The notes under the pieces are model-generated. The model was not told the DNA's origin. It saw only the letters and a list, made by a program, of their open reading frames with translations, and made no database searches. Position numbers and translations under genes: made by a program. Below are positions 32,222-43,272 of a DNA stretch of 64,000 bases, piece after piece. This DNA comes from Pholiota molesta (Eukaryota > Basidiomycota > Agaricomycetes > Agaricales > Strophariaceae), in NCBI GenBank assembly GCA_014925825.1, contig JACGCK010000001.1, positions 1,364,001 to 1,428,000 of the forward strand, written 5' to 3'. Within the stretch, counting starts at the first letter, position 1. Each line of letters opens with the position of its first letter.

Positions 32222-33816
32222 CGATACACGGGGTGTAACATTCTTTTTCTCTGACTACTCTCGTCCCTTTTGTCTGCTCGTCCTCGTCCATCCTTCCTGC
32301 TTCCTGCTTCGAGTCTTTCGGCTGCAGTGGCTCGAATGTTTGACGTTGAACACCACCCGCTTTTCTGCTGCCTTTGCGTCCCTCCTACCTGTGCTATGCA
32401 TCCGTTTATCTATGTCTGTTCTTATCTGATTTGACAAACTGCTATGCATTTACTTACGTATGGTTGGACGCTGCCTCTGAACCATTAGCTCGCATCCTCG
32501 GCTTTCTCGTCCTGTGGTCGTCGATTTCCTGCGCTGTTCGCTTCCCTTCGCGTTCGAGGCGCCTGTCATGACTCTCTTCATCCTCTGTTCCTGCATTCAT
32601 TATCCATTGGTCTACTCTGTCGCCGCATACCCATGTCCAATTTCGCATTGCCATCCACATACATTATCCAATACATCACTACTCCCACACATGGACCGTA
32701 CACTGCACATACACAAGCACACCTACGCTCTTTACCCGTATACATCCATGCACCCCACTTGTCCGCCTACATGTCCTTTTAGTTAGCTAGTTTTTTATCC
32801 TCCTCTTACCGCTGTGGTTTTGCCTGCCACTCTTCTCTTCACGTTTATGTTACACTATCTTTGTTTGTTTGTTCGGACTTGATGATGATAGCCAGCCAAC
32901 CAACCAGCCACACTCCAGTACATTATATTTTTTTCATTCCTCATTCCATTACTCTTCACTAGTAATTACCCACCGCGCATGTGTGCATGCATTAGCACTG
33001 CCGTGCCACTGCATAGTTTAACGTCTTCCCACTTAAGCGACCACCATCCTTCCAGCGCTTGTCGCTCCCTTTCATTCCTTTACCCATTCAAAATTCGCTG
33101 CAACACACCGGACGGACCGCATATCCTCCCAATCCACAAGGCTTATACATGCGGCCGAGTCCCAGCACTCTTTTGTCGTCATCGTAGTGTCCTCTGCGTG
33201 TACGACTGCCCTTCCGCCGCATTTCATTCGCAATGTACCACTAGTTTATGTAGACATGATTTGTTGGAGGCTCCGAGTTCTCGCAGCAGCAGCAATCGTA
33301 GTAGTAAATTCTCAAATTCTTAATTTATGACGTCAAGTCTCCATATCTCCTCGACGTTGTTTTTCGCTCATCAGCCAGGAAGAATAGATATCGACAGACC
33401 AGTTTCCGATTGTCATCTTTGTTTGTTTGGAATCTGAGACTAGCTCAGTGCCAGTTCTTTTTGCACTACATATCATATCTTCAAATTAACATATTCCTGA
33501 CGAGCTGACTTGACAAAAGCTCGCCTGCCAATTTTGACTTTTGTTGGGCAATACGCCAGCTTTGTGGGTAAGAAATGTCCCTTGATCATGAGCTGATTTG
33601 CTTGCACAAAACAACAACATTCTGCCAATCAGAATCTTGTCAGGATCTTTCTCAAGATAGCGTCAAGATAATGACGAACTGTCATGAAGGCCAAAATAAA
33701 CAATATTGGTTTTTTTTTTCTCTCAAAAAGCCGATCATGCTCTCGGGAAGGAGATGTTCATGGTTGCGGGGAAGGTACAGTGGTTACAGGATGAAAACAG
33801 GATGTGCTAATAGTTG
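32222..33816. other. 1.6-kb convergent intergenic region
   Basis: Between the 3' ends of two converging genes. It is pyrimidine-rich on the plus strand for the first kilobase, probably 3' untranslated sequence. A TGACGTCA palindrome occurs at about 33328. Scattered ORFs show no protein character. No gene supported. Confidence 0.5.
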
Positions 33817-35675
33817 TTACAGTTTTGCGTGGTCTCCGCAAAGAAATGTGCCCGATGGATTATATCTCAACGAGTTTCTGTTGACGTCTTTTATCGAACG
33901 ATAGCCCCCCACAGTCATCAAGATATCGAGATCCTAAACAGCATATAAACAATCTATTTCGCCTACCCAAGCTTCTTTGGGTACTCACCGCCAAAAGAGA
34001 CTTCATAACATGCCGACAGCCTGCTTCACCTTCGTGGGCCATACCCCAGATATACAGTCTTCCAACCTGTACAGCATGTGCTCCCAAGGCAATTGCTTTG
34101 AAAATATCGGCACCCGTCCTGATTCCAGAATCGAAGATAATCTTCATTTCTGAAGTCAGAAAATTAGTCACGACACAGCGCGAATATTGCTTGTGAAAAT
34201 AACGACTCACTATCTCCAACGGCATCGACTATATCTGGCAGAACCTCTAAACTCCCCACGGCACCGTCTACTTGACGGCCGGCGTGGTTAGATACAACGA
34301 TACCTTCGCAGCCAATCTCTAACGCCTTTCGAGCATCGTCTACGTTCTGTATACCTTTTAGGAGAAATGGACGTCCACCGGAGATGCGTTTCCACTGCAA
34401 CAAAGTAAAAGCGCGAGACTCGAAAGTAAAGATGTCTTCATACCTCTTTGATCAGCCAGGGAATTTTTTCCCATGTGTGCGCCTTGCCATGCCATACAGA
34501 AGAATCGATCCATTTCCCTGAATCCTTCCGTAGCTCTCTGCCATACTTGCGCATAAATACAGGGTCGGACTCGCCCATTTCATTTCCAACCTTGTATAAC
34601 GCATCAAATGCAATGTTCACGTGTTGAACATGGCGAAACGCACGCTTGCAGGATAATAGAACCTGGATGACAGTGAATCAAAATGTGGTGAATATTCAAA
34701 TGCGAAAGAAGACATACACATAATTAGCGATATTGATATCGGTAGGGCGCCATCCCAACTGCCATGTATCTACAGTTAGCATGCAAACATCGAATCCCGA
34801 TTTCCAGGCCCGCTCAAGAAGGCTGATAGTCTAGAGGAACCAAAATGAGCCATTTGAGAGTCGGCGCATGTACAAAGCACATGGAAAAAAACCAACAATA
34901 TCATCGTCGTGCCCCATATAAAGTTGAAAAAACCTAGGCGACGTTCGTTCTCCTTGACCAGTAAAAGAGTATACGCTATTGCTGTCGTTCTTGGTAGAAG
35001 CACCCAAATCATTGGCTTCGGCGACATCTTCCAAAGGCTGTGAAGCAGCTGTAGAAAGACAATACTGAAAGCCCTCAATCCTTCATTCTCAGTGGCAGCG
35101 TATAACAGTGTGCCTACAGGTAAGCCCAGTTCGCCGGCAATTTTCGCTCGAACAAGTTCGCCCTGCTGGTGGTATAATTTATTGATACCGATGGGGGCAA
35201 AGAGGATCGGTGCTGGGATGCGGTGGCCAAAGAGTTCCGCTAGAGCTTTGTCGGTTCGAGATCAAATATAGTTGAACCATTCACTGACTAGTGAGATCAC
35301 GAGTGTTGGTGTCCACCAACATCCGGGGAATGATCCTCCACCTATAAAACGCCTCCCTGAAACGACGTATGAATAATGTCAATGTGTATTTACTTTACCA
35401 AATTCATACCTATTGGCTCTGTCAGTCCATCCTAGGCCCGCATTGGAGTTGGCATAGAAGTAGCCTCTATCGCTTAGTTTCTTTTTCAAGGAATCAGATA
35501 ACTCGTCCGGATGTACGGAGAAATTGGGTACTGCGCAGGTGGTCAGTGAGGCTGCGCGAGATGGGGATTCAGTCTCATGACATACGTAATCCTTTGCTTC
35601 CGCCATCTTTGAAGACCTGGCGTTGGTAAAGGGAGTAGTGGGGTGAGGGCCTTGAGGCTTATTCGTCGGATCCAT
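33817..35675 (-). CDS. FMN-dependent alpha-hydroxyacid dehydrogenase (lactate dehydrogenase / glycolate oxidase family)
   Basis: A TIM-barrel flavoenzyme oxidising 2-hydroxyacids. Exons 35675-35582, 35530-35410, 35356-35289, 35245-35118, 35064-34897, 34830-34720, 34662-34444, 34394-34211, 34149-33989, 33933-33817; about 456 residues. Motifs: FYRWRIIPRMLVDTNTRDL, PAPILFAPIGINKLYH, YCLSTAAS, RFFQLYMGHDDD, TVDTWQLGWRP, PFLLKGIQNVDDA, the active-site His in IVVSNHAGRQVDG, and the phosphate-binding FDSGIRTGADIFKAIALGA. No cytochrome b2 domain is present. The exon 1 donor (GTCATG at 35581) was chosen because it keeps phase; the start of the exon at 34662 is also less certain. The substrate cannot be assigned. 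Confidence 0.88.
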
Positions 35676-35806
35676 TGTGGTAGGGAGGCTAAAGCAGAGT
35701 TTATGCAGAGTTTATAGCACCAGTGAAAGCATGACATCATAAGTAGTATCGATATGTCAGTCATGACGGTGGCAGTCTGACTCTTTATATACATTCGCAA
35801 GCCAGG

Positions 35807-36353
35807 CTAGAGATAAACACCGTTGTCTTCACTCGAAGCAGTAGCTGCAGAATGGTTCGGATCTGGTCCTCTCGTTTGCATCGTTTGTAAAGCCTCAGAC
35901 TCCGAATTCGGCGGTGCAGCAGTCATTTCGTAGTGAGAGCCGGAAACAATGCCCTTCTCAGCAAGAGCCATGTTCAATATACTGATACGTTCTTCCTGAG
36001 AGCCACTGAGTGTTTCAACCACGTTCATTTTCAACATTGCACGCAATCTGGGGTCAAGGCGCACTTACATGACCAGTTTATTCTCTTCGAAGGCTTTGGC
36101 TACTTCATGATCCACTTCTCCCGGGCCAGATTCCTCCAAATCAGCTTGAAGTATGGTTTGTGTTTCTTTCAAGTGTACCAAAGAATTTTGCAGCCTTGCA
36201 ATCTCTGTTATAACATTGATACAATAAGTAAGAGTTGATTTGTCTCATGTCATATCTGTGAGTTCTGAATTGACCTTCTGTGATTACAGCTACGTCGAGA
36301 TTGATAGCTTCAGCGAGAGAGAAAGGTTGAGAAAAGCGGGGCATATAATCCAT
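35807..36353 (-). CDS. Small conserved coiled-coil protein, possibly TMA17-like
   Basis: Exons 36353-36275, 36204-36069, 36005-35807; about 137 residues. It has two helical segments: ITEEIARLQNSLVHLKETQT and, near the middle, ENKLVIGSQEERISILNMA. The C terminus is disordered and ends SSEDNGVYL. The pattern of a helix, acidic linker and a second helix with an x-x-Q-x-x-RI-x-x-L core is reminiscent of fungal TMA17 (a proteasome assembly factor), but this is a guess. An in-frame ATG four codons downstream could also start translation. Confidence 0.6.
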
Positions 36354-36683
36354 GACGGGTAATGATAACGAAGTGCTTGATCAAGTTGGCGAGTCTTAAC
36401 TTTTCAGGACCGGTGGTGTCATGGGGTCGTGGATTTTAGGAATCATGCCTTCGTGGACGATGTGAACCTATAGCTAGTCTCCCGGTGTCAGACTCCGATA
36501 CTTCTTCCGGGAGCGTTGATGGTGAGTCGATCAATCACTTCATCTAGGCCCGGATCAGAGCGATGAAATCGTGATCAAGACAAATCTAAGTAATCATTGT
36601 CTTGGGAAGCGGTTTCTGCAGTGTAGCCGCGTCTACATTATGATAAATTTTATGCACATGCAGGTAAAGCCGACTCTTCCTGA

Positions 36684-37693
36684 TCAACTTTGCTCCTTAA
36701 AAATTTCTGGCCAAACTGTTCTCAGATCTTCCAATGTACTGACGTCAACCACATCATTGTCTGCCGCTCCAGGTTCTCGTGCATCGTCGATTTCTTTAAT
36801 CCTTCCCCCTTCCATTGCCTCTAAACCCTTTTCGCAGAAGTGAACACAGTGACCCCAGTCAAGGGCTCGGGCGGCGTCGACATTCTTTCGATTATCATCA
36901 ACGAAGTAACATTTGGATGGATCGCTGACATTCGCTTGCTTCATGGCCTATAACAAAGTGAACACAGTTGGAGTAGATTTATATGGCCGGAACGCACCAT
37001 CTCGTAGTATTCGGGCTCGGGCTTGCACACAAAATCCTTGATTAAATAGTCGCAATATACTATACCTTCGATGAGATCATCGAGCTTCAATATACGTAGT
37101 ACACGTTCCGCATGCTATTGCCAGTTAGAAGAAGTGAAAATCATGAATAGTAAGAACGTACCAAACGATAGGCGTTCGTTAGTGCCCAAACCCGCACTTT
37201 CGTTCTGTCAATGTCTTCTAAGAGTTTACGAAGCTTGGGGTCGTATTCAATCATAGACTCTAGAGGAAGAGCGCCATCGCATTTTCGATCAAAGTCCAAG
37301 GGGTCTGAAAGGCAACAATGTATGAGTTTGCTCGGCGCTTTCTGCCGCGATATGAATTTACCAACGTCGTGATGGCGAGTGAGTCCCCGAACAGCGAGTC
37401 CGTATTGTGTATAATATTGGAGATGCAGCTCGGACGCTTCTTCGTGGTCAATCCCAAGACTAACGAAATAAGCTGTGGGAAAAAATCAGATGGACCGTCT
37501 TCACTTGCACAGTGGAAGAGGCCGACCATGGATGCGGGTTCCCATCGCTTGGGATATGTTAGAGCTCGCGGAGTAGAGGGTATTATCGATATCAAACCAC
37601 ACGATGAGGCGGTCATCTTCACGGGGGGTAAGCGCTAGGAATGCCTTGCAAGCTATGATAGCTACCTTCTATCGCAGGGATATTGGAGCTCAT
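36684..37693 (-). CDS. HAD-family pyrimidine 5'-nucleotidase (SDT1/PHM8-like)
   Basis: A haloacid-dehalogenase phosphatase acting on pyrimidine nucleoside monophosphates or related phosphomonoesters. Exons 37693-37666, 37616-37527, 37472-37362, 37304-37162, 37114-36998, 36947-36684; about 250 residues. HAD motif I FDIDNTLYSAS, motif II in VRVWALTNAYRLHA, Lys motif III in IKDFVCKPEPEYYEMA, and motif IV FVDDNRKNVDAA are all present in order. Yeast has two members, SDT1 and PHM8; they cannot be told apart here. Divergent from the ribosomal protein L6 gene across 247 bp. Confidence 0.88.
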
Positions 37694-37940
37694 GGTGGTA
37701 TAGCGTCAAGGTGTCCATTAATTAAGATCGTGATTAGCGGGATCGATCAAGAGATCTTATCTTATCAGGGCTGGCTCGGCAGTTACCGGAGGTACTGTGT
37801 AGCTATCAAGCCACCCATCGGCTCCTAATCCAGACAGTTACAATTAGTATAGGCATCGGCCCCAGCGTCCTCAAGAACCCAAGGTGTGTGCTCGCCGTTG
37901 TCTGAGACTGTGTCGGGGAGTAGTTAAACGGTTCTACAGA

Positions 37941-38711
37941 ATGGCCAGAAGCAAAGAAATCGCGCCAGGCGTTGGCCGCCTCTCCCGCTCCCAGGTGTTC
38001 GCCAAGCGCGCGCTCTACAAGGGAGTCAAAAAAACTGAGAAGCCTGCGACCGAAACCCCCACCGGATACACCGAGAAGAGCGTTGGCGGCGAAAAGAACG
38101 GTGGAAAGCGCCTTGTTCCTACCGCGAAGGCACCCCGTTTCTACCCCGCTGAGGATGTCCGCCAACCCAAGAAAAGCCGCAAGTCCCCCAAAGCCCCTTC
38201 CCTCCGTAGTTCCATCACCCCCGGAACCGTTCTCATTCTCCTCGCTGGACGCTACCGTGGCAAGCGTGTTGTCTTCTTGAAGCAACTCGCCAGCGGACTC
38301 TTGTTGGTTACCGGCCCCTACAAGGTTAACGGCGTTCCTCTGCGACGAGTAAACCAGGCCTATGTCATTGCCACTTCCACGACAGTTGACGTTGCGGGAC
38401 TCAAGGTATGATCTCGAAGACGTGATGTCACTCTCTGATCCGATTAAATGGTATTTCAGGTCGATGAGAAGTTCAACGACTCCTACTTCTCCAAGCCCTC
38501 CACCAAAGCTAGCACCTCAACAGAAGAGGAATTCTTCGCGGATGGAAAGCCCAAGGCTAAAGAGCCCATCCCTGCCTCCAGGGCTGCTGACCAGAAGGAG
38601 GTTGACAACGCTGTACTTGCTTCCATCAAGAAGACCGATAACCTCTCCAAATACCTCAAGGCCTCCTGGGGTCTGTCCAAGGGCCAATTCCCTCATCAAT
38701 TGGTGTTCTGA
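37941..38711 (+). CDS. RPL6: 60S ribosomal protein L6 (eL6)
   Basis: Component of the large cytosolic ribosomal subunit. Exons 37941-38405 and 38460-38711; 54-nt intron; about 238 residues. The family core is evident: [58 protein letters not shown], then a basic N-terminal extension and [20 protein letters not shown] at the C terminus. Frame intact. A CAG directly before the ATG, preceded by a pyrimidine-containing stretch, suggests a possible 5' leader intron, common in fungal ribosomal protein genes, but this is not shown. Confidence 0.93.
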
Positions 38712-39016
38712 GGGAGTGATGATGCTCAGGGCAGGTGTGGGAGACGGGCGGCGATGTTATACTTGGGGGACGCTTAGGATTGTATGCTATGCTATAGGCC
38801 GTCAGAAAACATTTCTTTTGCATGCATAATGACACTTTGCCAACGCCTAAAGCGTGTTCGTCAGGTTGGAACATGCGGGTGACGCCTCGGGCGAGGATGT
38901 AACAGAATCAACGACAGCTGTATGAAATAATAATATCATAATTTATTGATGGGTCACATAAGCGCGGCTTTTTGAGTTGAAAAGCGCAAGGCCGGAACGG
39001 TGCATTACCTCCGCAC
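38712..39016. other. Intergenic: RPL6 3' region and COX18 promoter
   Basis: 305 bp between two plus-strand genes; nothing recognisable. Confidence 0.4.
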
Positions 39017-40098
39017 ATGTTCGCGCTTCACAGAGCGCGTCTACGGACACGTCCGCAACCAGCAGTCAGAAATCCTCCAGGTCGCCGTTTCTTCGTCCAG
39101 ACAGTCTGCAATGGATTCCTGGACCTGGCCCTTGCTCTCCCTCTACCGCCATCACTCCCTCCTTACTCGACAACTATAATCATCACTACCATTGTTTCAA
39201 GATTTGCACTATTGCCTCTTACAATATGGGTTCGCTTTTCCCTTTAAGTGATATCTGCGATACTCAGGTTGTTGGACCTATGGCAGGGAAACCGACGCAT
39301 GCGGAGAGCGCAGGAAGTCGTTGACCCAGAAATCCGGACACTGCGGCCTCTTCTTGCAAAACGAATCTTTAACGACATGCAAGCCGCACGAATAAGGGGG
39401 AATAAGGAGTATTTACAGAAGTACCATGCCGAAAAGCTCTTCAAAGAAGTGTGTGCCACCTTTTCTATGATTTTCTCTGCCTGTTGACGTCTGGCTCAGG
39501 TAACAGCGCACCGAAAGGCGCTCCTCAAGAAATATCGATGCAGCCCATTACCGTCAATGATAATACCCCCACTGTCTCAACTCCCCGTGTTTATGGGGTT
39601 CACAATACTTTTGAACCGGCTTTCGACCGACCCCACGCCTTTCGATTCCGAAAGTTTTCTGACACTTACATCCCTGGCGCATTCTGATCCTACGATGGCT
39701 TTACCTCTAGCACTAGGCTTTCTAACGATGCTGAACGTCGAGTCTAGAAACTGGTTCATGAATGCGGCAGAACGTGAACGACAACAAGCCCTCGAGGGAC
39801 AACCTCATATCTCAAATCTTATCAAACCAGTACTGCGAGGATTGTCTATTGTACGGATAGTTGTTGCCGCTCTTACCCCAGGAGTGAGTTTGATGGATGC
39901 TGTCTCGCTAGGTCAAATTATTAACAATATTCTTTCCAGAGCGTAACTCTTTATTGGGTTACTTCTGCCGCCTTTGGACTGGTTCAGACTTGGATGATGG
40001 ACTGGATTGATATGAAAAGGAGACACCGGCCAACGAACTCAAATCGCGATGTGGTCAGCGAAAGACTACAACCTATGAAATCCACCACAAAGAAATGA
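39017..40098 (+). CDS. COX18: Mitochondrial inner-membrane insertase COX18 (YidC/Oxa1 family)
   Basis: Inserts the C-terminal part of Cox2 into the mitochondrial inner membrane. Exons 39017-39229, 39287-39448, 39500-39883, 39940-40098; about 305 residues. An Arg-rich mitochondrial presequence (MFALHRARLRTRPQPAVR) is followed by a hydrophobic segment with a TIIITTIVSRFALLPLTIW core, a basic helical hairpin (RRMRRAQEVVDPEIRTLRPL), RKALLKKYRCSPLPSMIIPP, and further membrane segments (LPVFMGFTILLN, MALPLALGFLTMLN, VTLYWVTSAAFGLVQTW). The Oxa1 relative OXA1 is longer at its C terminus; the order and size favour COX18. Confidence 0.88.
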
Positions 40099-40585
40099 AG
40101 TGGTAACATCAAGTGAGTTGTGTCCATTTCACTTTCGGGATGATTACAAAAGTGGTTATGAGGGATCCCCGATAATATTCCTAATGGAATGGTGGACATC
40201 CGTTGAATCTTTCTTGATCTAATATGACCAAAAACACGACCAAAACTTTTCATTGATCTTTTTGCTGATGAATTTCTTGTTTAGGTTTGAGTTGGGAACC
40301 TCCCCAGATCCAAAACGCGACGTTGTTCAGTTGCGCCTATACAGCCAATTACTTGACCATTATGGCAAGGGTGTTGCTTGCAAGGAGAAATATCTTCCAG
40401 CTCAATAGAGAGCAATATGTACCTAAGTATACTAATTTTCTTACTGTAACTATAGCAAAACAGATACAAGGCAAGGGAGGTGAATAGAAAAGAACGACTA
40501 ATACATAGTGTGGAGTATTGGCATTGACAATATGCAAGAAGAGAGAAAGTGAAACATATAAATAAATAAAAAGGAGAGAATATTT
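40099..40585. other. Convergent intergenic region COX18 / CENP-A
   Basis: 487 bp between the 3' ends of two converging genes. AT-rich, with no supported ORF or RNA. Confidence 0.45.
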
Positions 40586-41274
40586 TCAGCCTAGGCCACC
40601 CCATGGGCCTCTGATTCTGCGCGCGAGTTGAATGTCCCTTGTCATAATCGTCACTCGTTTTGCATGGATAGCGCATAAATTTCTATGTTGAAAAAAGAAA
40701 TCTTAAGTGGACCGGCAAAAGAGAAGCGCTCTACTACGTACGCATCTTCAAAAAGATGGACAAGATATGCTTCAGTAGCTTCCTGTAGAGCAAGAAGAGC
40801 AGAGCTTTGCCATCTTAGATCCGCGCTATTGCTGAAATTCGTATCCGTGGTCATTTCTTGTGTGATCTCACGAACCTAACACGATAGTTGAAGCTTCAGA
40901 TGCCAATGTTAGGGGAAGGGCACTGACTATACGCGAAAAAGGCAGCTTTTGAAGAAGTAGGTCTGTACTCTTCTGATATTTCCTGATTTCTCGCAATGCC
41001 ACCGTCCCAGGTCTATACCGTCGTGGTTTCTTCGGGAGCGCACCTTCATTCCCTATGCGAAAAACTAAAATCTCGCATTACTTCCTAATGAGATAGACGT
41101 ACCTGTCGACGCTCTTCCTGTGCTCCTATGCGGCAGAGGTGCCGGCGCGCGCCCTCCAGTACTCTTCCGTGCAGTGGCCGTCTTGGTCTTTTTAGTCACG
41201 GGTGTGGGTGGATCCGAAGAGTCCGGTGCTTTGCGCTTGCCAGAGCCGGATGCTCTCTGCGCTGTCTGTGCCAT
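40586..41274 (-). CDS. CENP-A: Centromeric histone H3 variant CENP-A
   Basis: Replaces H3 in centromeric nucleosomes and specifies the kinetochore site. Exons 41274-41103, 41052-40928, 40875-40742, 40682-40586; about 175 residues. The histone fold is unmistakable: [84 protein letters not shown]. It is CENP-A rather than H3 because of the divergent N tail, the longer loop 1 ([16 protein letters not shown] in place of the short H3 loop), Trp in that loop, and the C terminus [10 protein letters not shown] instead of IRGERA. Unusually, tail residues 35-44 read [10 protein letters not shown], nearly the H3 tail around Lys9. Frame intact. Confidence 0.95.
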
Positions 41275-41531
41275 CCGGGGTCCGTAGGAGACTGGTCAAC
41301 GCAGAACGAGAAATGGAGTTGTGACCAGGAAGTACGTGCCAGAAGAGAACAAGAAGCACAGACACTAACAATGAACGTTGATTCCAAAACAGGCAATAAC
41401 AGAGATCGTGATCGTGTCGACTTGACCCTGGTGCACACACAAGTGCACACACCGATCTCATTAGACGCGCAGGTTCAACCTCAAAGAACGCGTATATCAT
41501 CCCACAATCTTCTGCATATCCACCATATACC

Positions 41532-43125
41532 ATGCCCTCAGAAGTCCCTGTAATTACAGGCTACTATCGATACACCGATATTTGGTTTGAATGGTGGGTG
41601 CCACCGCCTGACTGACTTCTGCGGACCCCTGATCACAGATTTCTTGCAGGCATACCGCCTTACCAGATCCTGAAGACAGAGCACCAGTAAAGGCCATTTT
41701 TGGTGCATAATACTGGTCCTTTTTTCGATTCTTAGTTGACACATATCATCCTATAGCTCATGATGCCTTGGTTCATCCCGATCACCCCCTCCATGTCGAT
41801 GGGATAAAGGGTGTCCAGATGTACATAGGTAAGAATTCTACAGCGACATCTATATTGTGAAAATTCCTTGACATGCCTTTTAATAGGCACCTTTCCGACT
41901 GGAGAGGCTCGGCTTTATTCTCTTCCGCTCAAATTGATTATGCGCGCTATTGGCTTCATGCCATGAAATTAACGAAGAATATCGTGCCCTTGCCGTATTC
42001 TGATTGTCTTTTGACAGAGGCAAATTTGAAAACTGTTTCTACGATTGTCTATCCGGATGGAGGATCGCTGCGGAATGCCATTAAGGTTTGCGCTCCCTTT
42101 GTTAACATTATGATTACGCTGAAGCTTCCATGAAGGTCATAGAGAAAAACAATAAACGGTTGAAAGGCTCCAATCCTCAAGTCAAGCATAGGAGACATCT
42201 CTTTGAGGTTGTTCGTAACCTCTGGTCTGCCAAAAAAGGTGTCTGGTGTGCTCTTGACTTCGAAGCATGGGAACGAGACCATACTATGATTACGGAATTC
42301 GGTTGGTCCCTCATTGGTTGGAATAATAATGAAAAAATCGAAGACCATGGACATTTCATTGTGGATGAAGGCAGAAAGTATACAAACTCTCAATGGGTCC
42401 CAGATCATCGTGAGGTGGGTGAATATCTCTTTAGCATGTGATCACCACATAATCTTCGACGCAGAACTATATGTTTAAAGACAAAAGCGAGATCGTCAAG
42501 AAAGCAGTATTCAAGCAGCGCATTCAGAACATGATTGCAAAGTTGACTAAGTTCGGTCCCATATTTCTGGTGTTCCATGACAATACGTCAGATATCAAGT
42601 AAGGTGTTTTCCTCCATGAAGACATTTGTTACTTATCGTTTCTTCAGGGATCTAGGCAAACTTGGCGTGAATTTGGATGGGCTGTCATATATTCTTCCTG
42701 ATGTATTGACAGAAAGTGGCATCTTTGCTGTTGACACTGCCGACCTCATTGGGGCTTTGCTTGGTGAAGACAGTGGAAACAAACGTTCCCTGGAAAAAAC
42801 ATGCAACCTTCTTCAGATCAGTACAGCACATCTGCACAATGCTGGAAATGATGCCTATGTCGGTGCCATATCAGTCTAACCCTGCTCGATTTGACTAACC
42901 AATTGATTGCAGTATACTTTGCTGGCCATGAAAACTATGGCGGATGGAGACCCAGTTGATATCCAGCGAGAAAAAAGATGGCCTCAACAAACACCAGCAG
43001 GTGTCAAAGTTGAATTAAAACCTTGGCAGGAGGATAGTGACTATTCCGACGAAGAAGGTGTATTTGGCTCAATAATTCTACCAAGCTCGAAGGATACAAT
43101 GACAGATGAACAGAAGAACAACTAA
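41532..43125 (+). CDS. GFD2 / YDR514C-like protein with RNase H-like fold (one apparent frameshift)
   Basis: Exons 41532-41593, 41650-41702, 41736-41828, 41887-42085, 42136-42414, 42465-42598, 42648-42858, 42913-43125; about 414 residues. The C-terminal half resembles the exonuclease-like domain of yeast GFD2 and YDR514C: KKGVWCALDFEAWERDH, ITEFGWSLIGW, HFIVDEGRKYTNSQWVPDH, LVFHDNTSDIKDLGKLG, FAVDTADLIGALLG and HLHNAGNDAYYTLLAM, which place acidic residues as in DEDD nucleases. Whether it is catalytically active is unknown. One A is missing at about 41931-41934 (CTCAAATT for CTCAAAATT) between LYSLPL and IDYARYW; restoring it fits the exon phases. Confidence 0.78.
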
Positions 43126-43272
43126 TCCTGTTGGCACAATTGAAATACTGTAGTATAAGTAGGGTGCTATTCCTGAAATAATTAAGTGACAGACAGATAT
43201 TACTTTCATTAGAAGAGGGATAGTTTGCAACATATGCTTGATAATAATGATGCTTCCAATCCATAGCAGGGC

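Noticed and set aside
32979..33323. 114-codon ORF in the convergent region
   Set aside because: Ser/His/Pro-rich translation of a pyrimidine-rich 3' region; no sign of coding selection.
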